Assembly: GCA_029212505.1 (NCBI GenBank)
Contig: JARGOS010000001.1
Location: forward strand, 186,001-250,000
Direction of reading: 5' to 3'
From: Legionellaceae bacterium
Lineage (GTDB): Bacteria; Pseudomonadota; Gammaproteobacteria; Legionellales; Legionellaceae
DNA length: 64,000 nt
Shown here: piece by piece, positions 8,411 to 16,937 of the stretch
Layout: each line of letters begins with the position of its first letter
Position numbering within the stretch: the first letter of the stretch is position 1
Notes under the pieces: model-generated
Told to the model about the DNA's origin: nothing
What the model saw: only the letters and a program-made list of their open reading frames with translations
The model's database searches: none
Position numbers and translations under genes: made by a program

Positions 8411-9844
8411 ATGCCGATGGTTGAGGAAATCAGTGATTTATTAACGCATATTCATGAACAACAATCTGCACTTCGGCATTATCAAGAGCAGGCTTCACCG
8501 CTTTATGTACTTGAAGCAAGGTACACGTTGTTTCATCTTCATCGGTTGTTGGAAAATTCAAGCAACCCATCATCGTTAGCGAAAACATTAAAGCGCTTTC
8601 TCAAAAAACGTTGGGGTTGGTTAAACAATACCGATGCGCAATATTTTCATGATACGCAAAATCCTGCAAATCTGATGTGTGTTGAAGTTGCAAAAGTATT
8701 AAGCAAATTAAGTAATCAAGCGTATTTACTGTATCTGATGCCTAGCTTGAGCAATGTACCGGCTTCTGCTTATGTGGCTTCGTCGTATGAAGATGATGAT
8801 TTAGAATTCACAGAATTGATGTTGAGTGATGACGGTGAGCGCTTATTACATATCCCGGAAATTTTAGAATATACGGAGCAAGATGGTGTGCTTAAGCATA
8901 TTGTGCTGCTGCAAGGTAAGCGATGTGACCTGAGTCTTGCTGAAGAAACGCGTTTATTAGCCAGGCACCCAAGTGTTGCGAATTATTATGAAGCAATACG
9001 TGATAAAATTAATTTTCAGTTCTATGGTGAAACAGCAGGTGCTTATTTGATGCGCTTGATTGCTGGCTTGCGTGAAGGAGGGGCGCACGGGAGTGGCACA
9101 GAGTTTGTTGCTGCCGAAGAATCTAATCTTGCCATCGTCGATTTTTCAATTTTTTTAGAAAGCTTGAGCAAAAGAAACCAAAAAGCCGTATTAAAAATGG
9201 GTAAATTTGAACGCTGGAGAGATGGTGAGATAAAACACTCATCGATTGCGCATGCTTTGGAGCTCTTGGTTACGTCATCGAATGCAGATGAAGCCGAAGA
9301 GCAAGAAGAAAGGTATTGTGTCGAGCTGATTGCCAATGATCTGGAAGAAATTCTTGAAGAAAATCCCTGTTTGTATCAGATGATGCCGTTTCAGCAAGAT
9401 GGTATCGGTACGCTTGAGGTGTTTCAAGAAGCGGTCGAAGAAACAAAAGCAAGCATGTTAACGGCGCTCAATGCATCTAAAACGTATCGTTATTTTGGTG
9501 CAGTAGGAGATGAAAAGCTTGCACGCGGTGTTTTATCTGAAATTAGTGGTGATCGCACATTTTTTTTATCACAGGCTGAAATTGCTTACGTTGCACGTTG
9601 TTATCATCATGATGAAGCTGCAATCAAAGAGCCTTCCGAGTCAATTTTGTTGCATGCACGTGATTACATGAAACGCAAAAGTTTGCGAGAAGCCCTGTCT
9701 GATTTGCCTAAACATATGTCACGTGAGGTGCTTGCTCATGTGTTTCCAACAACGCATCGCTATAGATTTTATAATTCGGAGCATGCAACTTCTGATGTCG
9801 AGCGGGTAGCTAAAAAACCAAAGCATACCTATTTTAGTATTTAA
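8411..9844 (+). CDS. Hypothetical protein, possible Dot/Icm effector
   Basis: I do not recognise this 477-residue protein. It has no signal peptide or membrane segment, is predicted to be largely helical, and is rich in Glu/Asp. An acidic cluster sits near residues 295-305 (ADEAEEQEERY), and the C-terminus is basic and polar (VAKKPKHTYFSI). It stands alone, preceded by an A+T-rich leader and followed by a long hairpin that contains its stop codon. A large orphan soluble protein beside dotU-icmF could be a secreted effector, but no domain supports a specific activity. Confidence 0.75.
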   Translation: MPMVEEISDLLTHIHEQQSALRHYQEQASPLYVLEARYTLFHLHRLLENSSNPSSLAKTLKRFLKKRWGWLNNTDAQYFHDTQNPANLMCVEVAKVLSKLSNQAYLLYLMPSLSNVPASAYVASSYEDDDLEFTELMLSDDGERLLHIPEILEYTEQDGVLKHIVLLQGKRCDLSLAEETRLLARHPSVANYYEAIRDKINFQFYGETAGAYLMRLIAGLREGGAHGSGTEFVAAEESNLAIVDFSIFLESLSKRNQKAVLKMGKFERWRDGEIKHSSIAHALELLVTSSNADEAEEQEERYCVELIANDLEEILEENPCLYQMMPFQQDGIGTLEVFQEAVEETKASMLTALNASKTYRYFGAVGDEKLARGVLSEISGDRTFFLSQAEIAYVARCYHHDEAAIKEPSESILLHARDYMKRKSLREALSDLPKHMSREVLAHVFPTTHRYRFYNSEHATSDVERVAKKPKHTYFSI

Positions 9845-9886
9845 TCTATGAGTCGCTGCGGGACTGCCAGCGTGGCTCATAGATTA
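9842..9886. terminator. Long inverted repeat between convergent genes
   Basis: An 11-bp perfect outer stem (TAATCTATGAG at 9842-9852 with CTCATAGATTA at 9876-9886) encloses an inner CGCTG/CAGCG stem. The outer arm begins at the stop codon of the upstream gene. There is no strong U-tract on either strand, so it may be a weak bidirectional terminator or an mRNA 3'-end stabiliser. Confidence 0.55.
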
Positions 9887-9903
9887 GTAGAGAAAGGTTG
9901 AGT

Positions 9904-11250
9904 TTAGTGTTTAGCTAACGCCAAGCTTTTAAGAATGGTTAAGGCCGCATAGAGCTGATAATCATCATAGAGCAACGCTTTTTCATCGGCTTTGAGTTTG
10001 GCTTTGTTTTTCGATGAAATTTTTGTGGTGTTTTGCAGGTGCCCGTGTAAATCCGCTTCACTGAAACTAGCGAGGGTATTTTTAGCTGATTTTTTAGGCA
10101 TAGACAACGCATCAATCGTGATGTCGGGTTTGATACCTTGGGCTTGAATCGAAATACCAGCAGGCGTGTAATACAGCGCTGTTGTCAGCTTGATGCCACT
10201 TGTATTATCCAGGGGTAAAACCGTTTGGACCGAACCTTTGCCAAAGCTTGGCTTACCAAGAATCACCGCACGCTTATGGTCTTTGAGCGCGCCTGCGACG
10301 ATTTCAGAAGCTGAAGCCGAACCGCTGTTGATTAAAACCACCATAGGGGCATTTTGTAAGACATCCCCTGGATTAGCAACGGCTGTGAACCGAGAGCCAG
10401 GTAAGCGTCCTTCGGTATATACAATCAGTTGCTCTTTGTCTGTCGGTTTTTTATCGATAAACGCATCGGCAACTTGAATAGCTGAATCGAGCAGCCCACC
10501 GGGGTTGTTACGCAAATCTAAAACCAGGCCTTTGAGGTGTCCGCCTGATTCTTTTTTTAATTTTGCGATGCCGGTCAGCATGTCTTGAGAGGTTAAAGCT
10601 TGGAATTGTGCAAGGCGAATGTAGCCATATTTATTATCCAGCAGCTTCGTATCGACGCTTTTGATCTGAATATTTTCACGTACGAGTTTAAACGACAGCG
10701 GTTGCTTCTCACCTTTACGTAAAACCGTGAGCGTCACCGGCTCGCCAATTTTTCCTCGCATCAAGCCTACGGCTTGACGAAGATCGATCCCTTGAACCGC
10801 ATGCGAATCAACTTTCACGATGTAATCACCGGCTTCGATCCCAGCTTTAATCGCTGGTGCACCAATCAGTGGCGTAATGACTTTAATTAAACCATCTTCC
10901 ATGGTGACTTCGATACCCAGCCCACCAAATTCACCGCTGGTGGATGTTTGTAAATCAGAAAACTCTTCTTCGTTTAAATAGTTAGAGTGCGGATCAAGCC
11001 CTGCCAACATACCACGAATGGCGTTATCAAATAGCTCTTTGTCACTGACAGGGTTGACATAGTATTGTTTGATTTGTGCAATGGCATTAGAGAAGCGTTG
11101 AACATCTTCCATAGGAATGCCGCCGTTGTCTTTTTTTTCTTTGGGCGCCAACGGAATGGCATAGGCGACTGAAGAAAACGACACAGGGACGGCGAGTAAT
11201 AACACCAGGGTAAGACGAGATATCATGGGGTGAATCATACGGTGAATCAT
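9904..11250 (-). CDS. Carboxy-terminal processing protease, S41 family
   Basis: Periplasmic serine protease of the Ctp/Prc type that trims C-termini and degrades envelope substrates. The product is 448 aa from ATG 11250, which has AAGGAG upstream; a GTG 24 nt further up is less likely. It has an N-terminal signal sequence (LVLLLAVPVSFSSVAYA), a PDZ domain (GGLGIEVTMEDGLIKVITPL to about VTLTVLRKG) and the S41 core with catalytic Ser in GSASASEIVAGAL and Lys in SFGKGSVQT. It is last in a gpmI-envC-ctp operon, an order common in gammaproteobacteria. The 5' end carries a tandem ATGATTCACC duplication. Confidence 0.93.
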   Translation of the reverse strand: MIHRMIHPMISRLTLVLLLAVPVSFSSVAYAIPLAPKEKKDNGGIPMEDVQRFSNAIAQIKQYYVNPVSDKELFDNAIRGMLAGLDPHSNYLNEEEFSDLQTSTSGEFGGLGIEVTMEDGLIKVITPLIGAPAIKAGIEAGDYIVKVDSHAVQGIDLRQAVGLMRGKIGEPVTLTVLRKGEKQPLSFKLVRENIQIKSVDTKLLDNKYGYIRLAQFQALTSQDMLTGIAKLKKESGGHLKGLVLDLRNNPGGLLDSAIQVADAFIDKKPTDKEQLIVYTEGRLPGSRFTAVANPGDVLQNAPMVVLINSGSASASEIVAGALKDHKRAVILGKPSFGKGSVQTVLPLDNTSGIKLTTALYYTPAGISIQAQGIKPDITIDALSMPKKSAKNTLASFSEADLHGHLQNTTKISSKNKAKLKADEKALLYDDYQLYAALTILKSLALAKH

Positions 11251-11289
11251 AGGTATTCTCCTTGGCAAATACACCTCTTTAGGCGTGTA

Positions 11290-12396
11290 TCAAGACATCC
11301 ATTGACGAGGAGGAACGGCCCTTCCTCGTCTTCTTACCTCGAAGTATAGACCGTTTTCACGAAGTCCACCGGTGTGACCCACGGTTGCAATTTGCTGACC
11401 CTGGTTGACTGTGGCGCCCTGGGATGCAAAAAGCGAGGCATTATGGGCATATAAGCTCAAGAAACCTTCCCCATGATCAATAATAATTAATAATCCGTAG
11501 CCTTTGAGCCAATCACTAAAAATAACTTTTCCGGACAAAACAGCCACAACCGGTGTTCCTTCTCGCGCTAAAAATACCATGCCTTGATTCAGCGGTTTGG
11601 TCTCTTTTGTTCGGTTTTTGAGAGGGTAGGGTAAGTGCGAGCGCTCAAAATTAAATGTTTTTTGTTGTGGGCGATATTTTTTATGAGCGAGTTTTTTCAG
11701 TAAAGCGCGTAAGCGTTCTTTATCTTGTTGATAGGTTTTGAGTTGATCACGCTTGCTTTGAATGGTTTTATCTAACGCATCAATTAAGCCGCGCTGCTCT
11801 TGCTTCATGTGTGATAGATGTTGTTGATGATGCATCACGTCATCTTCAAGTTTTTGAAGATTTTTTTGTTCAAGGGTTAATGTGCGCTGATTGTCTTCTA
11901 GGCTCTTCATGGTGTTACGAATATCTTCGATTAATTGTTGATCGGCTTTAAATAAATAATGATAAAAAACAAATAAACGCGCGATGGTACGGGGTGCTTC
12001 TTGATGAAGTAGCCATTCCCAGGGGTGCAGAGCACCCAAACGATGGCGTGCACGCACATGATTGCTTAAGGCAAGTTGTTGTGTTTTAAGTTGTTGCTTA
12101 AGCGGATCGATGCGTTTGATTAAGGTGTTGATCGCTTGTTTTTTTTGTTCTTCCTGTTGCCCAAGGGTGTGGAGTTTACGTAAATCATCCCCTAATTTTT
12201 TTTCCGTGAGGGCTAGGTCGCGATAAATTTTATCACGTGATTTTTTATCAACCGAGAGCTGGCTTTTAATGCGTGTCATGCTGCGCTCAAGTTGACTGAG
12301 CTGCAGTTTGGCCGTTTTTTCAGACGGTGCGCCAGCCCAAAGGTTTGTACAGAGCAAAAGGCTTAAAAGCCCGTGTGAGATATAAATACGTATCAT
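11290..12396 (-). CDS. envC: EnvC-like murein hydrolase activator
   Basis: Periplasmic activator of the septal amidases AmiA/AmiB during cell separation. The product is 368 aa: a signal peptide (GLLSLLLCTNLWAG), two long coiled-coil stretches (about 25-115 and 160-235), and a C-terminal degenerate M23/LytM domain (GMVFLAREGTPVVAVLSGKV, SLYAHNAS, GLYFEVRRRGRAVPPRQW). The first zinc-ligand HxG motif is replaced by NQGMVF, as expected for non-catalytic EnvC-type LytM domains. It overlaps the gpmI stop by 4 bp (ATGA). Confidence 0.9.
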   Translation of the reverse strand: MIRIYISHGLLSLLLCTNLWAGAPSEKTAKLQLSQLERSMTRIKSQLSVDKKSRDKIYRDLALTEKKLGDDLRKLHTLGQQEEQKKQAINTLIKRIDPLKQQLKTQQLALSNHVRARHRLGALHPWEWLLHQEAPRTIARLFVFYHYLFKADQQLIEDIRNTMKSLEDNQRTLTLEQKNLQKLEDDVMHHQQHLSHMKQEQRGLIDALDKTIQSKRDQLKTYQQDKERLRALLKKLAHKKYRPQQKTFNFERSHLPYPLKNRTKETKPLNQGMVFLAREGTPVVAVLSGKVIFSDWLKGYGLLIIIDHGEGFLSLYAHNASLFASQGATVNQGQQIATVGHTGGLRENGLYFEVRRRGRAVPPRQWMS

Positions 12397-13949
12397 AACG
12401 CATCACGTGCCATGAGCACCTCACCGGTCATCGCTTCGGGAGGGGTGATGCCGAGCAGGGCAAGGATGGTTGGTGCCACATCGATAAGCGACCCTTGGGT
12501 GTGTGTAACGTGTACGCCAGGATCGCCAACATAAAGCAGGGGTACCGGTCCGCTTGTATGCGCAGTATGAGGCTGCCCTGTGGTATGATTAAACATCGAT
12601 TCGGCGTTGCCATGGTCTGCGGTGATCAAAAGCTGTCCTCCTACGCGTTTAAGTGCCTCGCCAATGCATTGCATGGCGCAGTCCAGCGCTTCAACGGCTT
12701 GTACGGCCGCGTTAAAATTACCCGTATGCCCGACCATGTCAGCGTTTGCATAGTTACAAATAATCACATCATGCGTTTTATTTTCAATGGCTTGTGTGAT
12801 GATGTTTGTGATGGCTGGCGCACTCATTTCGGGTTTGAGATCATAGGTCGCAACGTTGCTGGGTGAAGGAACCAGTATGCGATCTTCATTGGGAAAAGCA
12901 AGGTCTGCGCCACCATTAAAGAAAAAAGTGACGTGCGCGTACTTTTCGGTTTCGGCGACGCGTAATTGGCGTAAGTGATGTTGTGATAAAACTTCACCCA
13001 GCGTTTGTTTGATGGATGATGGGGGAAACACGGGGGTTGTTTTTAAGTTTTCAGCGTATTGCGTCATGCTCATAAAATTTGAAAGTTTAGGGCGTGTGTT
13101 TCGAACAAACCCATCAAAATCATCAACAATAAAAGCTTGGGTTAATTCGCGCGCACGGTCTGCTCTAAAATTGAAGAAAAAGGCGGCATCACCGTCTTGC
13201 ATCGGGCGTGAGTCAGTATTATTTGAGATTTTAGTTGGAGGAATAAATTCGTCATAAATACCGTGTTGGTAAAAATAATCCATGGCTTTTTCTGTATTTT
13301 CAAAGTGCATCTCAGCGTGATCTTCAGTCAGTAATTGATACACGGGGGCAATACGATCCCAGCGAGTGTCGCGGTCAAGCGCATAATATCGGCCACAGAT
13401 CGAATGAATACATATCTCAGGGTAAGGTGCTATCCGTGCTTGGAGACGTTTCAAGCTTGCGGGTGCACTTTGTGGGGGTGTATCACGTCCGTCAAGAAAT
13501 AAATGCAGTGCGATGTGTTGCCGAGGATGTTGTTGAGCACATAATTGGAGAAACGCAAACAGATGATTTTCGTGGCTATGAACACCACCGGGTGATAATA
13601 ATCCAAAGATATGTAATGTTTTTTTTGTTTGGTCAAGTTGATTCAGCATGTGCTTGAACATAAGGTTTTGCTCAAAAGAACCGTTTTTAATCGCATGATT
13701 AATACGTGTGAAGTCTTGAGGAATTATACGCCCAGCACCTAAATGCATGTGGCCGACTTCTGAATTTCCCATTTGTTCATCAGGTAAACCCACCGGTTGA
13801 CCGGATGCTTCGAGGAGCATATGGGGCTGTGTACGCCACCATGCATCCCATTGCGGTGTATTGGCATGCGCAATAGCATTGTGCTCTAATTTTTCAGAAT
13901 AACCCCAACCATCGAGGACCATAAAAACAAAGGGGGGGGAGTTTGACAT
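12393..13949 (-). CDS. gpmI: 2,3-bisphosphoglycerate-independent phosphoglycerate mutase
   Basis: Interconverts 3- and 2-phosphoglycerate using two Mn2+ ions, without 2,3-BPG. The product is 518 aa, the family length. Visible motifs are LDGWGYSE near the N-terminus, the phospho-Ser segment MGNSEVGHMHLGAGR, HLFLDGRDTPP, FNFRADRARELT and the metal-binding ADHGNAE close to the C-terminus. It is first in the gpmI-envC-ctp operon, divergent from uppS across 68 bp. Confidence 0.97.
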   Translation of the reverse strand: MSNSPPFVFMVLDGWGYSEKLEHNAIAHANTPQWDAWWRTQPHMLLEASGQPVGLPDEQMGNSEVGHMHLGAGRIIPQDFTRINHAIKNGSFEQNLMFKHMLNQLDQTKKTLHIFGLLSPGGVHSHENHLFAFLQLCAQQHPRQHIALHLFLDGRDTPPQSAPASLKRLQARIAPYPEICIHSICGRYYALDRDTRWDRIAPVYQLLTEDHAEMHFENTEKAMDYFYQHGIYDEFIPPTKISNNTDSRPMQDGDAAFFFNFRADRARELTQAFIVDDFDGFVRNTRPKLSNFMSMTQYAENLKTTPVFPPSSIKQTLGEVLSQHHLRQLRVAETEKYAHVTFFFNGGADLAFPNEDRILVPSPSNVATYDLKPEMSAPAITNIITQAIENKTHDVIICNYANADMVGHTGNFNAAVQAVEALDCAMQCIGEALKRVGGQLLITADHGNAESMFNHTTGQPHTAHTSGPVPLLYVGDPGVHVTHTQGSLIDVAPTILALLGITPPEAMTGEVLMARDAL

Positions 13950-14017
13950 GTTAGCTCTTAAACTTTTGAGATAAAGAGGTTAAACTATAGGCCATTTTTT
14001 TCAACGGAAGAAGTAGT

Positions 14018-14761
14018 TTGAGCCAAATAATACCGCAGCATGTTGCGATTGTGATGGATGGCAACGGTCGTTGGGCCGAAAATCAAGGTTTATCTCGAAT
14101 CGAAGGGCATCGTGTAGGTGTCGAAGCCGTGCGCGGAATGGTCGAAACATGTCTTAAGAAAAAAATTTCAACACTGAGCTTATTTGCTTTTAGTCGAGAA
14201 AACTGGGCGCGCCCAGCCAGCGAAGTTAATTTTTTGATGGATTTGTTTATTGAATCGTTGGACAAAGAACTGGACGCTTTGCATGAGCAAGGGGTTCGTT
14301 TGATGTTCATCGGAAATCGTTCAGAACTCAGCGATATTTTACAAACAGCCATGCATTCGGTTGAGCAACATACCGAAAATAATCGCACACTCACGTTAAA
14401 TATTGTGATTAATTATGGCGGACGTTGGGATATTACGCAGGCCGCACGTGTGCTTGCGGAACGCGTCAAGTTAGGCAAACTTGAGCCTGAAGCTATTAAT
14501 GAAGATGTATTTTCTGATACGCTCGCAACGCGTCAATTGCCTGAACCTGATTTATTTATTCGAACCAGTGGTGAACGTCGCATCAGTAATTTTTATTTAT
14601 GGCAATTGGCTTACTGTGAACTGTACTTTACCGATATAAATTGGCCTGATTTTACAGCCGATGAATTTGAGCATGCGCTACGATGGTTTGCTACGCGTGA
14701 ACGACGGTACGGGAAAACATCCAAGCAAGTGGTTGAAGAAAATGAGGGGTATCATGTTTAA
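14018..14761 (+). CDS. uppS: Undecaprenyl diphosphate synthase
   Basis: Adds eight cis isoprene units to farnesyl diphosphate to make the lipid carrier for peptidoglycan and LPS. The product is 247 aa. The pyrophosphate-binding loop AIVMDGNGRWAENQG sits at the N-terminus, with FAFSRENWARP, INYGGRWD and the C-terminal PDLFIRTSGERRISNFYLWQ substrate site. A TTG start at 14018 is required because no ATG precedes the first motif; GGAAG lies 7-8 nt upstream. It is first in a long envelope-biogenesis run and overlaps cdsA by 8 bp. Confidence 0.96.
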   Translation: MSQIIPQHVAIVMDGNGRWAENQGLSRIEGHRVGVEAVRGMVETCLKKKISTLSLFAFSRENWARPASEVNFLMDLFIESLDKELDALHEQGVRLMFIGNRSELSDILQTAMHSVEQHTENNRTLTLNIVINYGGRWDITQAARVLAERVKLGKLEPEAINEDVFSDTLATRQLPEPDLFIRTSGERRISNFYLWQLAYCELYFTDINWPDFTADEFEHALRWFATRERRYGKTSKQVVEENEGYHV

Positions 14762-15560
14762 TTCGTTAAAAAAGCGCGTTGCAACGGCATTGATTTTAAT
14801 ACCATTGGTTGTATTGGCCTTGTTGTATGCCCATCCGTTGATCTTGGCTGCGATGGTGTTATTTGTGCTGGCTGTGGGGGCTTGGGAATGGTTCGCGTTA
14901 ATTCCGATAAACAAAACATGGCAGAAAGTTGTGTATGGCGTGCTCTTAATTTTGAGTCTGGGCGCGTGCGTGGTTTGGTTTTCTGTGTGGATCATACTAA
15001 GCCTCGTGGCTTGGTTGGCTATTATTTTGGCAATATTAACCTATCCGCGCTCCGAAGCGATTTGGGGGCGACCTGGGGTGGTAGGCTTTTTGGGATTATT
15101 GTTGTTGCCTTTAGCTGGGTGTGTTTTAGCGGCGCTTTATGAAAATCTTTATGGCGTTGGTCTGATTGTTTATGTGCTAGGGCTGGTTATTGCCGCGGAC
15201 TCTGGTGCATATTTTGCAGGTAATTTATGGGGAAAACATAAATTAATCCCTAAAGTCAGTGCAGGAAAAACCATCGAAGGGTCCATCGGTGGTTTGTTAC
15301 TGCCTATGCTTGTGGCGTGGGCTGGGGCGCTTATTTGGTCGCCTATGTCATGGTTTGCATGGTTCGGACTGGCTCTTGCAACGACGGTGATGTCGATGTT
15401 TGGCGATCTTTTTATTAGCATGTTAAAACGTCGAAGCCACGTTAAAGATACAGGTTCGCTTTTGCCTGGTCATGGCGGTGTTTTAGATAGAATCGATAGT
15501 TTGCTTGCAGCATTGCCGTGTTTTTATATCGGATTTTATTATTTACCGCTTGGGCTTTAA
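14754..15560 (+). CDS. cdsA: Phosphatidate cytidylyltransferase
   Basis: Makes CDP-diacylglycerol from phosphatidate and CTP in the inner membrane, the precursor of all bacterial phospholipids. The product is 268 aa from ATG 14754, preceded by GAGGGG. About seven to eight hydrophobic helices are followed by the C-terminal family signature (KRRSHVKDTGSLLPGHGG then LDRIDS). In many gammaproteobacteria dxr follows; here rseP begins 3 nt after the stop. Confidence 0.95.
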   Translation: MFNSLKKRVATALILIPLVVLALLYAHPLILAAMVLFVLAVGAWEWFALIPINKTWQKVVYGVLLILSLGACVVWFSVWIILSLVAWLAIILAILTYPRSEAIWGRPGVVGFLGLLLLPLAGCVLAALYENLYGVGLIVYVLGLVIAADSGAYFAGNLWGKHKLIPKVSAGKTIEGSIGGLLLPMLVAWAGALIWSPMSWFAWFGLALATTVMSMFGDLFISMLKRRSHVKDTGSLLPGHGGVLDRIDSLLAALPCFYIGFYYLPLGL

Positions 15561-15562
15561 AG

Positions 15563-16918
15563 ATGTTGATGACGACGTTTTATTTTCTATTCGCGCTGCT
15601 CTTATTGGTGACGCTGCATGAGGCCGGGCATTTTTTAGTTGCGCGCGGGTGTGGCGTCAAAGTCTTGCGGTTTTCCTTTGGCTTTGGACCTGTTCTATTT
15701 TCGTGGCGAGATAAACGCGATACAGAATTTGCTTTTTCACTGGTGCCTTTGGGTGGTTATGTCAAAATGCTGGATGAAGCCCACGATGACATGCTGCCCG
15801 AAGAAAAAAAAATGGCATTTAACACGCAATCGATTGGTGTCCGGAGCGCGATTATTTTAGCTGGTCCGTTATTTAATTTTTTATTTGCATGGGTGTTTTT
15901 TTGGTTGGTTGCTGTGATAGGCATGCCAACGTTGGCACCGATTGTGCATGAAGTCCGTGCTGGGAGTGTTGCTGAAGATGCAGGGTTCAAGCCGCAAGAT
16001 GAATGGGTGGCTGTGGACGGTGTTCGGGTTGCGAGTTGGCGTGATGTGCGCTTTGCCTTAATGCCACATATGGGGGCACAAGGGCAGGTTCCTGTCGATG
16101 TTCTGAATCAACAAAGTGCTACGCGACAGCGTTTGAATTTGCCGTTGGGTGCGTGGTCTGTGCCTGAACCCAAGCTTGATCCACTGGAGCAATTGGGCGT
16201 AACACCTTGGTTGCCGAAGATTCCACCACGCGTGGCTGAAGTTTTTCCTGATAGCCCAGCAGAAAAAGCGGGGCTTATGGCGGGTGACGAAATACTCAAC
16301 GTTGATGGAGATGCCATCACGGATTGGCGGGCGCTCGTAATTTATGTTAAAAACCATCCCGACGAATTAATAACGCTTGTACGTAAGCAGGGTGAGCAAA
16401 TATCATCTGTTAAAATTCAGCTAGGGCACCAGATGAATGGAAAAATACGCGAAGGTTTGCTTGGCGTCCTCTCTGTTCGTGGTGATTGGCCTAAACACAT
16501 GATTCGTATGCAGCATGATGGTCCTGTGGATGCCATGGTCAGTGCAGCAAAGCAGACCTGGTTGTTGACGGAATCGACGGTGGTATGGATTGGCCGCATG
16601 CTTGTGGGTGATTTGCCGCTTCATAACTTGAGCGGTCCTGTGGGGATTGCTGAAGGTGCGGGGAGTTCTGCGCGGGGAGGGGTGGTTTACTACCTATCGT
16701 TTTTAGCGCTGCTTAGTATTGGGCTTGGCGTCTTAAATTTACTGCCTATTCCTATGCTGGATGGTGGTCAGTTGATGTATGGCTTAATTGAATGGATTAC
16801 AGGACGTCCTTTGTCAGAGCGCGTTAAAGCCGCGGGCATGTCGTTAGGACTTTTTTTCTTGATGACGTTAACGGTCGTCGCACTGAAGAATGATTTGATC
16901 CGATTAAGTGGATCATGA
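15563..16918 (+). CDS. rseP: Site-2 intramembrane metalloprotease RseP
   Basis: Zinc protease that cleaves anti-sigma factor RseA within the membrane in the envelope stress response, and clears signal peptides. The product is 451 aa from ATG 15563. The first transmembrane helix contains HEAGH (residues 19-23). Two PDZ domains follow in the periplasmic loop (second one AEVFPDSPAEKAGLMAGDEIL), and the C-terminal helix carries the third metal ligand in NLLPIPMLDGGQL. The start has only a weak Shine-Dalgarno, consistent with coupling to cdsA. Confidence 0.95.
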   Translation: MLMTTFYFLFALLLLVTLHEAGHFLVARGCGVKVLRFSFGFGPVLFSWRDKRDTEFAFSLVPLGGYVKMLDEAHDDMLPEEKKMAFNTQSIGVRSAIILAGPLFNFLFAWVFFWLVAVIGMPTLAPIVHEVRAGSVAEDAGFKPQDEWVAVDGVRVASWRDVRFALMPHMGAQGQVPVDVLNQQSATRQRLNLPLGAWSVPEPKLDPLEQLGVTPWLPKIPPRVAEVFPDSPAEKAGLMAGDEILNVDGDAITDWRALVIYVKNHPDELITLVRKQGEQISSVKIQLGHQMNGKIREGLLGVLSVRGDWPKHMIRMQHDGPVDAMVSAAKQTWLLTESTVVWIGRMLVGDLPLHNLSGPVGIAEGAGSSARGGVVYYLSFLALLSIGLGVLNLLPIPMLDGGQLMYGLIEWITGRPLSERVKAAGMSLGLFFLMTLTVVALKNDLIRLSGS

Positions 16919-16937
16919 CTTGGATGTAAGATTAATC

